A stretch of DNA of 46,756 bases from Chitinophaga pinensis (lineage in GTDB: Bacteria > Bacteroidota > Bacteroidia > Flavobacteriales_D > Crocinitomicaceae): contig CALPMC020000012.1 of assembly GCA_943324565.2 (NCBI GenBank), forward strand, positions 1-46,756, read 5' to 3'. Of the stretch, positions 18,594 through 26,581 are shown in pieces. A program made the translations under genes and the position numbers. The notes under the pieces are model-generated. The model worked only from the letters and a program-made list of their open reading frames with translations, was not told the DNA's origin and did no database searches. Position 1 is the stretch's first letter. Each line of letters starts with the position of its first letter.

Positions 18594-18650
18594 CCAAAAA
18601 ACCAGCAATAAATGTTGAATATTCGGATATAAATCAACTGGCTTTTTTTC
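18594..18650 (-). terminator. Probable terminator of the methyltransferase unit
   Basis: On the minus strand an A-tract plus GCCAG (18649-18638) can pair with CTGG plus a T-run (18605-18596), with one G-U pair. The inner segment also pairs (GTTGA 18614-18618 with TCAAC 18634-18638). The T-run lies on the correct side for the gene ending at 18821, although 170 bases downstream of it. Confidence 0.45.
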
Positions 18651-18820
18651 TTGTATGTTAACACAGAATCTCAAGTTGTTAGAAAATCTGCAAAACCAAT
18701 ATTTTGTTCATTTTTCATACATAAAGCAAAGAAAAACTAGATAAAAACAACCAAAAAATAAACTTACTTATTGACAATCAAACTGTTAAAATGTAAATGG
18801 TTTTTCAACGCTATAATTTG

Positions 18821-19675
18821 TTATTTCACCCTTAACACATTGCCGTAATACAAGAATTTATCTGTTTTTGTCTCCATGTACAAATCTGCGATTTCTTTTT
18901 CGCGATTATCAAAATAGATATCAGAAAGTTCTGCGATGAAATTTACATCAACCATTGGGGAATACGTATTCATAATTAAGAAACCATCTTTGTCTAAAAC
19001 GTTCGCTGCAGCGCCCATTAATTCATCAATTTTATCTTCCAATTTCCATTTTTCACCTTTGGCTCCAATTCCCCACGCGGGAGGATCCATGACGATTCCT
19101 TGAAATTTATTGCCTCTTTTTTCTTCACGTTGGATGAATTTAAGCGCATCTTCATGCACCCAGCGAATGTTCAAAAGACGACTTTCTTCCATGTTTTGAT
19201 TTGCCCAATTCATAACAGATTTTGCAGAATCAACATGAATGGTATCAGCACCAATATTTCGAGCAACACATGAAGCTGCACCAGTATATGCAAAAAGGTT
19301 TAAGAAACGGTCGTCAGATTTTAAATGTTCATCGATGAAATCCCAATTTGATTGTTGTTCAGGAAATAAACCGATGTGTTTAAATTTGGTTAATTCTAAA
19401 ACAAATTTCAATCGTTTGTAGGTAATTACCCATTTACGTGGAGAATCTTTTTTTAGGTTTTTCCATTTACCAGTTTGTCCTTTGGCATCTTCAACAAATT
19501 CCCAATGCGCTATTTCACGCCATTCAGTGAACGGTAAGCCACTGTGGAAATAAGCTTGCATTTCTGGACGAATCGTGATCACTTTACCCCAACGCTCTAA
19601 CTTTTTACCTCCTCCGGCATCTAGCAATTCATAATCGTCCCAAGATTTGGAATAGATACGCGGATTTTCTGACAT
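18821..19675 (-). CDS. SAM-dependent RNA methyltransferase (RlmI-like core)
   Basis: 284 aa class I methyltransferase of the Methyltrans_SAM type found in 23S rRNA cytosine methyltransferases such as RlmI. The SAM-binding motif I is LNLFAYTGAASCVA, followed by an acidic motif II (HVDSAK) and the catalytic motif DPPAWG near residue 199. RlmI itself has an N-terminal PUA domain; this protein lacks it and begins with about 100 residues of beta-rich sequence (YSKSWDDYELLDAGGG). That form is common in Bacteroidota. Substrate position is not predictable here. It is 32 bases downstream of the TPR membrane protein gene and probably co-transcribed with it. Confidence 0.82.
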   Translation of the reverse strand: MSENPRIYSKSWDDYELLDAGGGKKLERWGKVITIRPEMQAYFHSGLPFTEWREIAHWEFVEDAKGQTGKWKNLKKDSPRKWVITYKRLKFVLELTKFKHIGLFPEQQSNWDFIDEHLKSDDRFLNLFAYTGAASCVARNIGADTIHVDSAKSVMNWANQNMEESRLLNIRWVHEDALKFIQREEKRGNKFQGIVMDPPAWGIGAKGEKWKLEDKIDELMGAAANVLDKDGFLIMNTYSPMVDVNFIAELSDIYFDNREKEIADLYMETKTDKFLYYGNVLRVK

Positions 19676-19707
19676 AATAGTTGAGTGTTAAATCTTATTT
19701 TTTCTGA

Positions 19708-20289
19708 TTAACGTATTTTTGGCGTTTTCTTTCTTCCTCCCATCATTTGCGCCATACGCATTTGATTTTTAGAGGGTGCTGCTTGCAATTGCCCTTGCAT
19801 TTGTTTGATTTGGTCGCGCATCATTCCGCTTTTATCCAATTTTTTAGCTTCTGCCAATAAAGAAACAGCCTCTGGACGACGACCTGTTTGTGCACAAATT
19901 CCTGCTAAGTGCATTCTCGCAACAGCGTTATCTTCTGCCTGGCGCAAACCTAAATCCAATGCTTTTCGTAACATTTGTTCACTTTTCGCAAAGCCTAGTT
20001 CTTGTGCGCCCATCACTGCTTTTAAAAACAAAACATACGCATGTTGACGACGTGGTAAAAATTGCGGATGCGTGATGCGATCAATGTATTTTTTTGCTTT
20101 ATCTGTATTTCCGACACGCATTTGATTCAAAGCCAAAATCATGTTTTCATTTCTGAAGAAAGACAAAATGATGATTGCAGTCACCAATAAAAAGGTGATG
20201 CCCCAACCCCAATGACCTGTAGCGAATAACCACACATTAAAACCAAGAGAAAGTGCTGCGATAGCAATACGAATGATGAAACCTGTCAT
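19708..20289 (-). CDS. Small membrane-anchored TPR-like protein
   Basis: 193 aa of unknown function. Two hydrophobic helices (residues 4-24 and 28-45, separated by GHWGWG) anchor the protein. A soluble part with TPR-like helical pairs follows (ALNQMRVGNTDKAKKYIDR, KSEQMLRKALDLGLRQ, RPEAVSLLAEAKKL). The C-terminus is basic and Met/Gln-rich (QMRMAQMMGGRKKTPKIR) and could bind nucleic acid or ribosomes, but that is speculation. It is the first gene of a pair with the RlmI-like methyltransferase downstream. Confidence 0.65.
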   Translation of the reverse strand: MTGFIIRIAIAALSLGFNVWLFATGHWGWGITFLLVTAIIILSFFRNENMILALNQMRVGNTDKAKKYIDRITHPQFLPRRQHAYVLFLKAVMGAQELGFAKSEQMLRKALDLGLRQAEDNAVARMHLAGICAQTGRRPEAVSLLAEAKKLDKSGMMRDQIKQMQGQLQAAPSKNQMRMAQMMGGRKKTPKIR

Positions 20290-20337
20290 TTTTTAATTTA
20301 TTTATATTTTCAATTTTTTTCGAAGTGAGATTTATTT

Positions 20338-20402
20338 CCCCCTTTGAAGGGGGTCAGGGGGATGATTTACCGTCACCTCCCTTAATCCCTCCTCAAGGAG
20401 GG
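20338..20402. repeat. GC-rich palindromic intergenic repeat (two hairpins)
   Basis: CCCCCTT-TG-AAGGGGG (20338-20353) is a 7-bp stem and CCCTCC-TCAA-GGAGGG (20387-20402) a 6-bp stem. GGGGGAT in the spacer can compete with CCCCC. These C/G tracts stand out in an AT-rich genome. Elements of this look recur between genes in Bacteroidota. It sits between ridA and the TPR gene and could act as a transcription attenuator or mRNA end. Confidence 0.65.
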
Positions 20403-20449
20403 AAGAAAACACCACTCTTAATTCTTAACTTTTATCTTTTAACTTATTT

Positions 20450-20881
20450 TTAAATCGTTGCAATACACTTCAACTCAATCGCTATTGGAGTTGGAAGTGA
20501 ATTGATTTCTACTGTTGTTCTGCAAGGTAAATTGTCTTTAAAATACTCTGCATAAATGCGGTTATAAGCATGGAAATCACGTTTCATATTCACCAAGAAA
20601 ACGGTCACATCTACCAACTGATCCCAACTAGAACCAGATTCTTCCAAAATGATACGAACATTGTCAAACACGCTTCTGCATTGCGCTTCAAAATCAAATT
20701 GAATGAAGTTTCCGTTTTTATCTAATTCCAATCCTGGAACAGCAGAATCAGTAGCATCAGAACCCGCTGTACGTGGACCAACCCCCGACAAAAACAATAA
20801 ATTTCCGACTTTTCGTGCATGAGGATATAAACCCACCGGCTTTGGGGCTTTAGTTGTTGAAATACGTTCTTGATTTGACAT
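20450..20881 (-). CDS. ridA: RidA/YjgF-family deaminase
   Basis: 143 aa member of the YjgF/YER057c/UK114 family, trimeric enzymes that hydrolyse reactive enamine or imine intermediates from PLP enzymes. Arg121 in the PCRTTVEI motif (carboxylate binding) and Glu136 in PIAIELKC match the active-site Arg and Glu of RidA, so imine deaminase activity is likely. The central segment with GLELDKNGNF and FEAQCRSVFDN resembles 2-aminomuconate deaminases of tryptophan catabolism, which are RidA relatives; no other genes of that pathway are nearby. It appears to be monocistronic, with a perfect -7 box upstream. Confidence 0.88.
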   Translation of the reverse strand: MSNQERISTTKAPKPVGLYPHARKVGNLLFLSGVGPRTAGSDATDSAVPGLELDKNGNFIQFDFEAQCRSVFDNVRIILEESGSSWDQLVDVTVFLVNMKRDFHAYNRIYAEYFKDNLPCRTTVEINSLPTPIAIELKCIATI

Positions 20882-20895
20882 CGCAAAAATTTGTG

Positions 20896-20903
20896 CAAAT
20901 ATA
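20896..20903 (-). promoter_or_regulatory. -7 box of the ridA promoter
   Basis: TATATTTG on the minus strand is a perfect TAnnTTTG match, 14 bases before the ATG at 20881. No TTG is present 19 bases further upstream, so only the -7 half is supported. Confidence 0.45.
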
Positions 20904-20975
20904 ATAGAACTAAAGGAAAATGAGATAAAAAACGATTAGATAGCTTCTGAAATCAACTTGAAAAAGAATCTTTTT

Positions 20976-22106
20976 TTAAAACCAAATCGAAAGACTCGAG
21001 AAAATCTGATACTCATTTGCAACTCGTTGTCCATTTTTTCTTTCAAATGCATCATTTAAAGCATGAAATTGTCTTCCTTCGATACGGAACAAACATTTAT
21101 CACTTAACTTTTTACTGACGGATAAGCCGCTACTAAAACACTGAAAGGAAGGATTTGTATAATTGCCAACAGCAATGGGAACGATTGCATTTTGGGGGTC
21201 ATTAAAATATTCAACGCGTCCACTGATATTCCAATCATTTTTAAAAGCTCTTCTTGCAATGAAATTCGCTTGCCACCAAAACTTTTCTTTATTCAGATTT
21301 AAAGAGTCTTTAACTTGTTGAAATCCAGCGTAGGCACAAGAAGTGATTTTCCATTTGTTCTTTTCGTAAATCCAATAAATATCTGAAAAATAGCGCATTC
21401 GATAACTTGGGTTTTCCACAGATTTTTCATTTCCAGCATATACATCCCAATTAATTAAATTATTCCCATTTGGTCTAATTTCTAATTGTGTTGCAACTGA
21501 TTTCGCATCGTTTTTGTCTTTAATTTGTTGCCATCCGTTCAATAAATAAGCATAGAAGGTTACTTTTTCTTTAATTGGAACGGAAAGTTTTAGTCCACTT
21601 AAATAGTAAGGAACATATTCAGCAGAAAAACTTCGACTATACATTAAATGATCTTTTGAAATGGCACTTTCATTGGTAAAAGGAGAACCTAATACCCCTA
21701 CATCGAGCCAAATATTTTTCTCTTTGAATAGTTTTACGCCAATATTCCCTTCTAAAATAAATTTCATTGCGCCATTTTCATTTGCATAATTAGCATTCAT
21801 ATAGGTGCCAAATGCAGGAATAAAACGAGCTCGAATGGTTTTGTCGGTATATTTTAAATCCAAATAGGATAGGTTGATACTTAGTGAATTATGTTGATTG
21901 GAAGAAACGAAATAATTATTCTCATTCGATGTCGGTTGATTGAAGTTAAAACCATAATACACATCCAAATAAACACCGAGGCTTACATTTCCAATCTTCA
22001 AGCCACTGGTAGTATCCATCAAGCCAGTATTAGTAACTTGAGAAAACAATAAATTTCCACTAATGAAAGTAATACACAAACTAAGAATAAAAGCTAAAAA
22101 TTTCAT
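20976..22106 (-). CDS. BBP2-type outer-membrane beta-barrel porin
   Basis: 376 aa with a signal peptide (LAFILSLCITFISGNLLFSQ). The mature protein is a run of amphipathic beta strands with features of the OmpL-like beta-barrel porin-2 family: VYLDVYYGFNFNQP near the start, YLDLKYTDKTIRARFIPAFG, a LGSPFTNESAISKDHL loop and an aromatic C-terminal strand ending YQIFSSLSIWF. It probably forms a small-solute pore; substrate unknown. It is divergent from the methyltransferase at 22209, sharing a 102-base promoter region. Confidence 0.78.
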   Translation of the reverse strand: MKFLAFILSLCITFISGNLLFSQVTNTGLMDTTSGLKIGNVSLGVYLDVYYGFNFNQPTSNENNYFVSSNQHNSLSINLSYLDLKYTDKTIRARFIPAFGTYMNANYANENGAMKFILEGNIGVKLFKEKNIWLDVGVLGSPFTNESAISKDHLMYSRSFSAEYVPYYLSGLKLSVPIKEKVTFYAYLLNGWQQIKDKNDAKSVATQLEIRPNGNNLINWDVYAGNEKSVENPSYRMRYFSDIYWIYEKNKWKITSCAYAGFQQVKDSLNLNKEKFWWQANFIARRAFKNDWNISGRVEYFNDPQNAIVPIAVGNYTNPSFQCFSSGLSVSKKLSDKCLFRIEGRQFHALNDAFERKNGQRVANEYQIFSSLSIWF

Positions 22107-22208
22107 TCGGCAAGTTTAAAAAGAAAAAAGTAAGTAATCTATACTTTTTTGAAAGACGTCAATCGCTTAAAAATGTGTTTCTTTGTCGAGCAATAATTCC
22201 GTTCAAAA

Positions 22209-23054
22209 ATGATTAAAGCTTTATATAAGTTTTTAAGTCCCAAATTTCAAAAAGTATATTTAGAATATAAAGTGGACGTTTCACCGCGATACGGCCACGG
22301 AAAACCAGCGCATCCGGAGTTATTGGCAATTACCCAAAAGCAAGATGAAACCTACGCTTCTTACTTGAAATCGGTGGCAAAATACCAAGAGAATTTGTGG
22401 CAAATCAAGGATGCGAAATTAGAACAAGACCCTAAAAATCCAGCTTGGAACAATTCGTTTCTACCGGGTTTAGATATGATAGTGCTTTATACCTTGATTG
22501 CTGAATTGAAACCCAAAAAATATGTTGAAATAGGTTCTGGAAATTCTACAAAAATTGCGTTTAAAGCAAAAAAAGAACAAAATCTTAGCACTAAATTCAT
22601 TTCTATTGACCCTCAACCACGTGCGGAAATAGACGCTTTGGTAGATGAAGTAATTCGTAAACCTTTTGAAGCAATTGATTTCAAAATGTTGGAAGAATTG
22701 GAAGAAAACGACATCCTTTTTGTCGATAATTCGCACCGTATTTTACCCAATTCTGACGCTACAGTTTTCTTCTTAGAAGTATTACCTCGTTTGAAAAAAG
22801 GCGTTGTAGTTCACATACACGACATTTATATCCCGTACGATTATCCGCAATTTATGTGCGATCGTTTTTATTCGGAACAATATGGTTTAGCGATGTATCT
22901 TTTAGCAAATTCAGAAAAATACCAACCGCTTTTTGCCAATTATTACGTTTCTGAAAATAAAGAATTAGCAAACATTATTGCTGACTTCTGGAAACATGAA
23001 AACACTAAAAACATTGAGAAACATGGTGGGTCGTTTTGGTTGAAGATTAATTGA
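22209..23054 (+). CDS. SAM-dependent methyltransferase, class I (Methyltransf_24-like)
   Basis: 281 aa. A SAM-binding glycine motif (YVEIGSGNSTKIA, near residues 102-114) and an acidic strand-end (FISIDPQPR) define a Rossmann methyltransferase. FVDNSHRILPNSDA and VVVHIHDIYIPYDYP resemble the metal- or substrate-binding loops of Methyltransf_24 and sugar or caffeoyl O-methyltransferases. The next two genes, a polyprenyl-sugar type GT2 and a DUF2079 membrane protein, point to modification of a surface glycan. The substrate is not identifiable by eye. A gap of 27 bases to the GT2 suggests one operon. Confidence 0.75.
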   Translation: MIKALYKFLSPKFQKVYLEYKVDVSPRYGHGKPAHPELLAITQKQDETYASYLKSVAKYQENLWQIKDAKLEQDPKNPAWNNSFLPGLDMIVLYTLIAELKPKKYVEIGSGNSTKIAFKAKKEQNLSTKFISIDPQPRAEIDALVDEVIRKPFEAIDFKMLEELEENDILFVDNSHRILPNSDATVFFLEVLPRLKKGVVVHIHDIYIPYDYPQFMCDRFYSEQYGLAMYLLANSEKYQPLFANYYVSENKELANIIADFWKHENTKNIEKHGGSFWLKIN

Positions 23055-23081
23055 TAAAGATTCGTATTTTCGCACTTGTAT

Positions 23082-24011
23082 ATGAATGAATTAAAAATTT
23101 CAGTTGTTATTCCAACCTTTAACGAAGAAGGGAACATTGAAATTCTATACCAAAAAATAGCTGAAGCATTTGAACAAATAACACATTCTAATTTCGAAGT
23201 TATTTATGTAAATGATGGAAGTTCAGACGGTTCATTGGATAAAGTCAAACAATTAAGTCAGATTGATTCAAGGGTTAAATACATCAGTTTTAGTCGAAAT
23301 TTCGGTCATCAAAATGCATTGAAAGCAGGCTTAGATAACGCTCAAGGTGATGCGGTAATTAGTATGGATGCTGATTTACAACACCCACCAGCATTAATTC
23401 CTGAAATGATTCGATTGTGGCAAGAAGGAAATGAAGTAGTTTATTCCATTCGAAAAGATGGTAAAGAATTGTCTTTCTTAAAAAAGATGACTTCTAAGTT
23501 GTTTTATAAAATAGTCAACTATCTTTCGGATACGAAGTTGGAGGAAGGAACAGCAGATTTTCGATTATTAGACAGAAAAGTGGTCAATGCTTTAAGAAAT
23601 TACAACGAAAGCAATTTGTTTTTTAGAGGCATCATTCCAACACTTGGTTTTAAGCAAATTGGAATTCCATATCATCCACATGAACGTTTTTCTGGAACGA
23701 CAAAATACTCTTTTTCTAAAATGTTAAAGTTTGCACTAACTGGAATCACTTCCTCAAGCGCAAAACCATTGTATTTTTCGATTTATTTAGGCGTATTTTT
23801 TGCTTTTCTTGCCTTTTTATATGGTGTTTATGCAATTTACATATCCATTTTTACAGATGACGCTGTTTTAGGTTGGACTTCATTAATCGCTTCTATTTTA
23901 TTTATTGGTGGTTTACAATTAATTATGATGGGAATCGTTGGAGTTTACTTAGGAAAGTTATTTACGCAGAGTAAAAATCGTCCGAATTATATAATTGATG
24001 AAAAAAACTAG
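23082..24011 (+). CDS. GtrB/DPM1-like polyprenyl-phosphate glycosyltransferase (GT2)
   Basis: 309 aa from ATG 23082 (an in-frame TTG lies six bases earlier). The GT-A domain begins ISVVIPTFNEEGNIE; the nucleotide- and metal-binding motifs are YVNDGSSDGS and ISMDADLQHPP. HERFSGTTKYSFSKMLK follows and leads to two C-terminal transmembrane helices (about 230-255 and 265-290). This layout is that of GtrB/ArnC/DPM1-type enzymes, which transfer a sugar from NDP-sugar to undecaprenyl phosphate at the cytoplasmic face. The product can serve GT39/GtrC-type transferases; the downstream multi-spanning DUF2079 protein, overlapping by 14 bases, may be the partner. Confidence 0.9.
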   Translation: MNELKISVVIPTFNEEGNIEILYQKIAEAFEQITHSNFEVIYVNDGSSDGSLDKVKQLSQIDSRVKYISFSRNFGHQNALKAGLDNAQGDAVISMDADLQHPPALIPEMIRLWQEGNEVVYSIRKDGKELSFLKKMTSKLFYKIVNYLSDTKLEEGTADFRLLDRKVVNALRNYNESNLFFRGIIPTLGFKQIGIPYHPHERFSGTTKYSFSKMLKFALTGITSSSAKPLYFSIYLGVFFAFLAFLYGVYAIYISIFTDDAVLGWTSLIASILFIGGLQLIMMGIVGVYLGKLFTQSKNRPNYIIDEKN

Positions 24012-25476
24012 GATGAAAAGCAAATTACCTAATTTTCCTTTATCACTCATTTTCATTCTTTTCGCTCTAATTTTCGCGTCCATTTCATTTGTCAACCATT
24101 ACAACTTTCGAACTTTTGGTTGGGATTTAGGAATCAATCAAAACGCAATCTACGATTATGCACATTTTCGTTGGAATGATTGTATGATAATGCAACCTCA
24201 ATTCACCAACGTATTATCCGATCATTTTTCATTGTATCCGCTTTTAGTTTCTCCATTTTATTGGATTTTCGGAGAATGGACCATGTTGATATTCCAATTT
24301 TTGGCGATTCTTTTTGGTGGTTTTGGAGTTTATAAGTACGTATTAAATCTTACAAAAAACACGACAATTTCAACCTTGGCTGTGGCTCATTTTTTCTCTT
24401 TCTATGGAATTTATTCTGCCTTAAGTTTCGATTATCACGACAATGTGGTTGCAACGATGTTTGTTCCTTGGTTCTTGCTTTATTTTGAACAAAGAAACTG
24501 GAGAAAAGCAATTTTATTCTTCGTTTTAATCATCATTGCAAAAGAAAATATGGCTTTGTGGGCTGTATTCATTGGATTTGGTGTTTCCTTTAAAGCATTA
24601 CTTCAGAAAGATAAACAAACAGCTCTTAAAGGTTTGTATTTTGCCTTAGCTGCTGGAGTTTATTTTATTCTTGTAATCAAAGTTATTATTCCAGGTTTAG
24701 CAACACCTGGTCGAGAATATTTACACAATTCCTTTAATGCTTTAGGTGGAAATTTTGGAGAAGTAATTGTCAATATTATCAAGCATCCAATCAAAACGAT
24801 TGAATTACTTTTTGTGAATCATTCTGGAGATCCTATCTATGACGGAATCAAGGTGGAAACTTATTTAGCTCTTGCATTGGCAGGTGGTTTTTTAATTGTT
24901 TTGGCTCCAGAATACCTCATTATGATTGTGCCAATTTTAGGTCAAAAAATGTTTAACGATTTACCGATTCGCTGGGGAATAAGCGTTCACTATTCGATTG
25001 AATTTGCACCAATTATCGTAATTGCAGTTTATGTAATTATCAATCGTTTAAAGAAATATAAAGTGGTTTTGGCTAGTGTTATTTTGGCAGCAACATTTAT
25101 TAGCAGTGCAAGTTTTTTAGACCATCGAACTTCAGAATATTACAATCAAGCAAATAGTCAATTTTATAAGAAAGCACATTGGAAAAGAGATTTTGATGTT
25201 GCTGAGGTTAATAGATTGCTAAAGACTATTCCAGCAGACGCAAGAGTGAGTGCACAATCTTGTTTGGCACCGCATTTAGCTTTTCGCGATTATATTTTTC
25301 ACTATCCATTTATTGGAAATGCCAACTACATAGCGCTTTTACCTGCGGAGGAAAATAAATATCCGTATGATGATGTTACCTACCAAAAGGCAATAGATGA
25401 TTTTCTAGCGTCTGGAAAATGGAAAGTTTTTGCTAAAAATGAAGCGGTGATGATTTTGAAAATGGTGAAGAAGTAA
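23998..25476 (+). CDS. DUF2079 multi-spanning membrane protein
   Basis: 492 aa from ATG 23998 (TTG 23995 is an alternative), overlapping the GT2 gene by 14 bases. About ten to twelve hydrophobic helices lie between residues 12 and 360, with a soluble end of ~110 residues. Family marks are FRTFGWDLGINQNAIYDYAH, QFTNVLSDHFSLYP, SFDYHDNVVATMFVPW and APEYLIMIVPILGQK. DUF2079 proteins are of unknown function but resemble GT-C glycosyltransferases, with acidic residues in the first loop (WDLG). Translational coupling to a GtrB-like enzyme suggests that it uses the lipid-linked sugar made by that enzyme; this is inference. Confidence 0.82.
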   Translation: MKKTRMKSKLPNFPLSLIFILFALIFASISFVNHYNFRTFGWDLGINQNAIYDYAHFRWNDCMIMQPQFTNVLSDHFSLYPLLVSPFYWIFGEWTMLIFQFLAILFGGFGVYKYVLNLTKNTTISTLAVAHFFSFYGIYSALSFDYHDNVVATMFVPWFLLYFEQRNWRKAILFFVLIIIAKENMALWAVFIGFGVSFKALLQKDKQTALKGLYFALAAGVYFILVIKVIIPGLATPGREYLHNSFNALGGNFGEVIVNIIKHPIKTIELLFVNHSGDPIYDGIKVETYLALALAGGFLIVLAPEYLIMIVPILGQKMFNDLPIRWGISVHYSIEFAPIIVIAVYVIINRLKKYKVVLASVILAATFISSASFLDHRTSEYYNQANSQFYKKAHWKRDFDVAEVNRLLKTIPADARVSAQSCLAPHLAFRDYIFHYPFIGNANYIALLPAEENKYPYDDVTYQKAIDDFLASGKWKVFAKNEAVMILKMVKK

Positions 25477-25494
25477 ATCAATAAAATAAAACCA

Positions 25495-26559
25495 CTATTT
25501 TTTCTTCTTTTTAGTTTTTTCAGGAAAACGATATCCTCCCACGATTTTGATGCTGTAGAAATATTGGCGATAAATTAAATCCGAAAAGCGAATGGATTTG
25601 TTGTCGAAATCGGTTAGTAAAAAAATAAAGTATTCAGGACGAGAATAACCTCCCATTAGACGAATATCATAGCGGGGTGCTAAACCTAAAAATCCTCTTG
25701 GTCCTTCTGAAACAGTATAGAATTTAGATTGAATCACGCCACCAATTCCAAACCATCCAGAAAATTGCCAATTGTTGATGCGGTCGACGTAAGCATATCC
25801 TGGAATTAGACCAAAATCAAACGAAGAAAGTGTGGAGGAAAGGGTTTTGGAATTTGCAGGATTTTGCAATGCCTGAGGAATCAACGGAACACCATTGTTA
25901 TCTGCGCCAAAAACATTTACTGTTCCTTTCACATACCATGTGTGAACCCGACGAATATAATGTGCTCTTTTTCCTATCAAGGCATTCATCTTGAAGTTTT
26001 TGTCACCGAAATACCAAGCATTTAAAGCAAAATTTAAAGTTCCAACTGAAGCTTCATTTTGATTTGGTTTCGTTTCTGTATAGGTTGAATCCCAGCGATA
26101 AGCATCTTGAATGGAATAACCCAAGACTGACTTAAACTCAAAGTCGTAATACCACTTTTTAAACGAAAAATCAAAACCCAGATTGAATTGCTTGGTCTCA
26201 CCATATTTGTCAACCGAACGAAAAGAATTTAATAACGGAAAACCAACGCGCATCGAAAACCATTTGTAAGCAAAACCAAGTCCTAGAAATAGTCTAAAAT
26301 TGTTTTTATAGCTTAATTTTCCTAGTTCAGAAGTATAAGGATAGCGCAGAAAAAAAGGCGCAGTTGTATATCCTAAATCGGCAAAAACTACTTTTCGATC
26401 TCTGAAATTTTCAATCACTAAACTATCGTCTTGTGCAATTGAAAAATCAATTGAAGAAAAGAACATAAAAGTAAAAACACCAAGTTTTAAAGTGCTTAAT
26501 TTTAAACTATTAAAACTCACGAAATCAAAAAATAATAAGATGCGTTTTAACTTTTCCAC
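25495..26559 (-). CDS. DUF4421 exported barrel-like protein
   Basis: 354 aa from a GTG at 26559, with a long N-terminus whose hydrophobic part (TLKLGVFTFMFFSSIDFSIAQ) looks like a signal peptide ending at about residue 43. A later in-frame start would shorten this leader, so the start is uncertain. The mature protein has many short amphipathic strands with aromatic residues (FADLGYTTAPFFLRYP, LGLGFAYKWFSMRVGFP, YFYSIKIVGGYRFP) matching the DUF4421 family, a predicted outer-membrane protein of Bacteroidota with no known function. A lysine-only tail follows the last strand. It lies 22 bases downstream of the oligopeptidase gene. Confidence 0.72.
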   Translation of the reverse strand: MEKLKRILLFFDFVSFNSLKLSTLKLGVFTFMFFSSIDFSIAQDDSLVIENFRDRKVVFADLGYTTAPFFLRYPYTSELGKLSYKNNFRLFLGLGFAYKWFSMRVGFPLLNSFRSVDKYGETKQFNLGFDFSFKKWYYDFEFKSVLGYSIQDAYRWDSTYTETKPNQNEASVGTLNFALNAWYFGDKNFKMNALIGKRAHYIRRVHTWYVKGTVNVFGADNNGVPLIPQALQNPANSKTLSSTLSSFDFGLIPGYAYVDRINNWQFSGWFGIGGVIQSKFYTVSEGPRGFLGLAPRYDIRLMGGYSRPEYFIFLLTDFDNKSIRFSDLIYRQYFYSIKIVGGYRFPEKTKKKKK

Positions 26560-26581
26560 TTGTGTTTTAGCATTTAAAATC

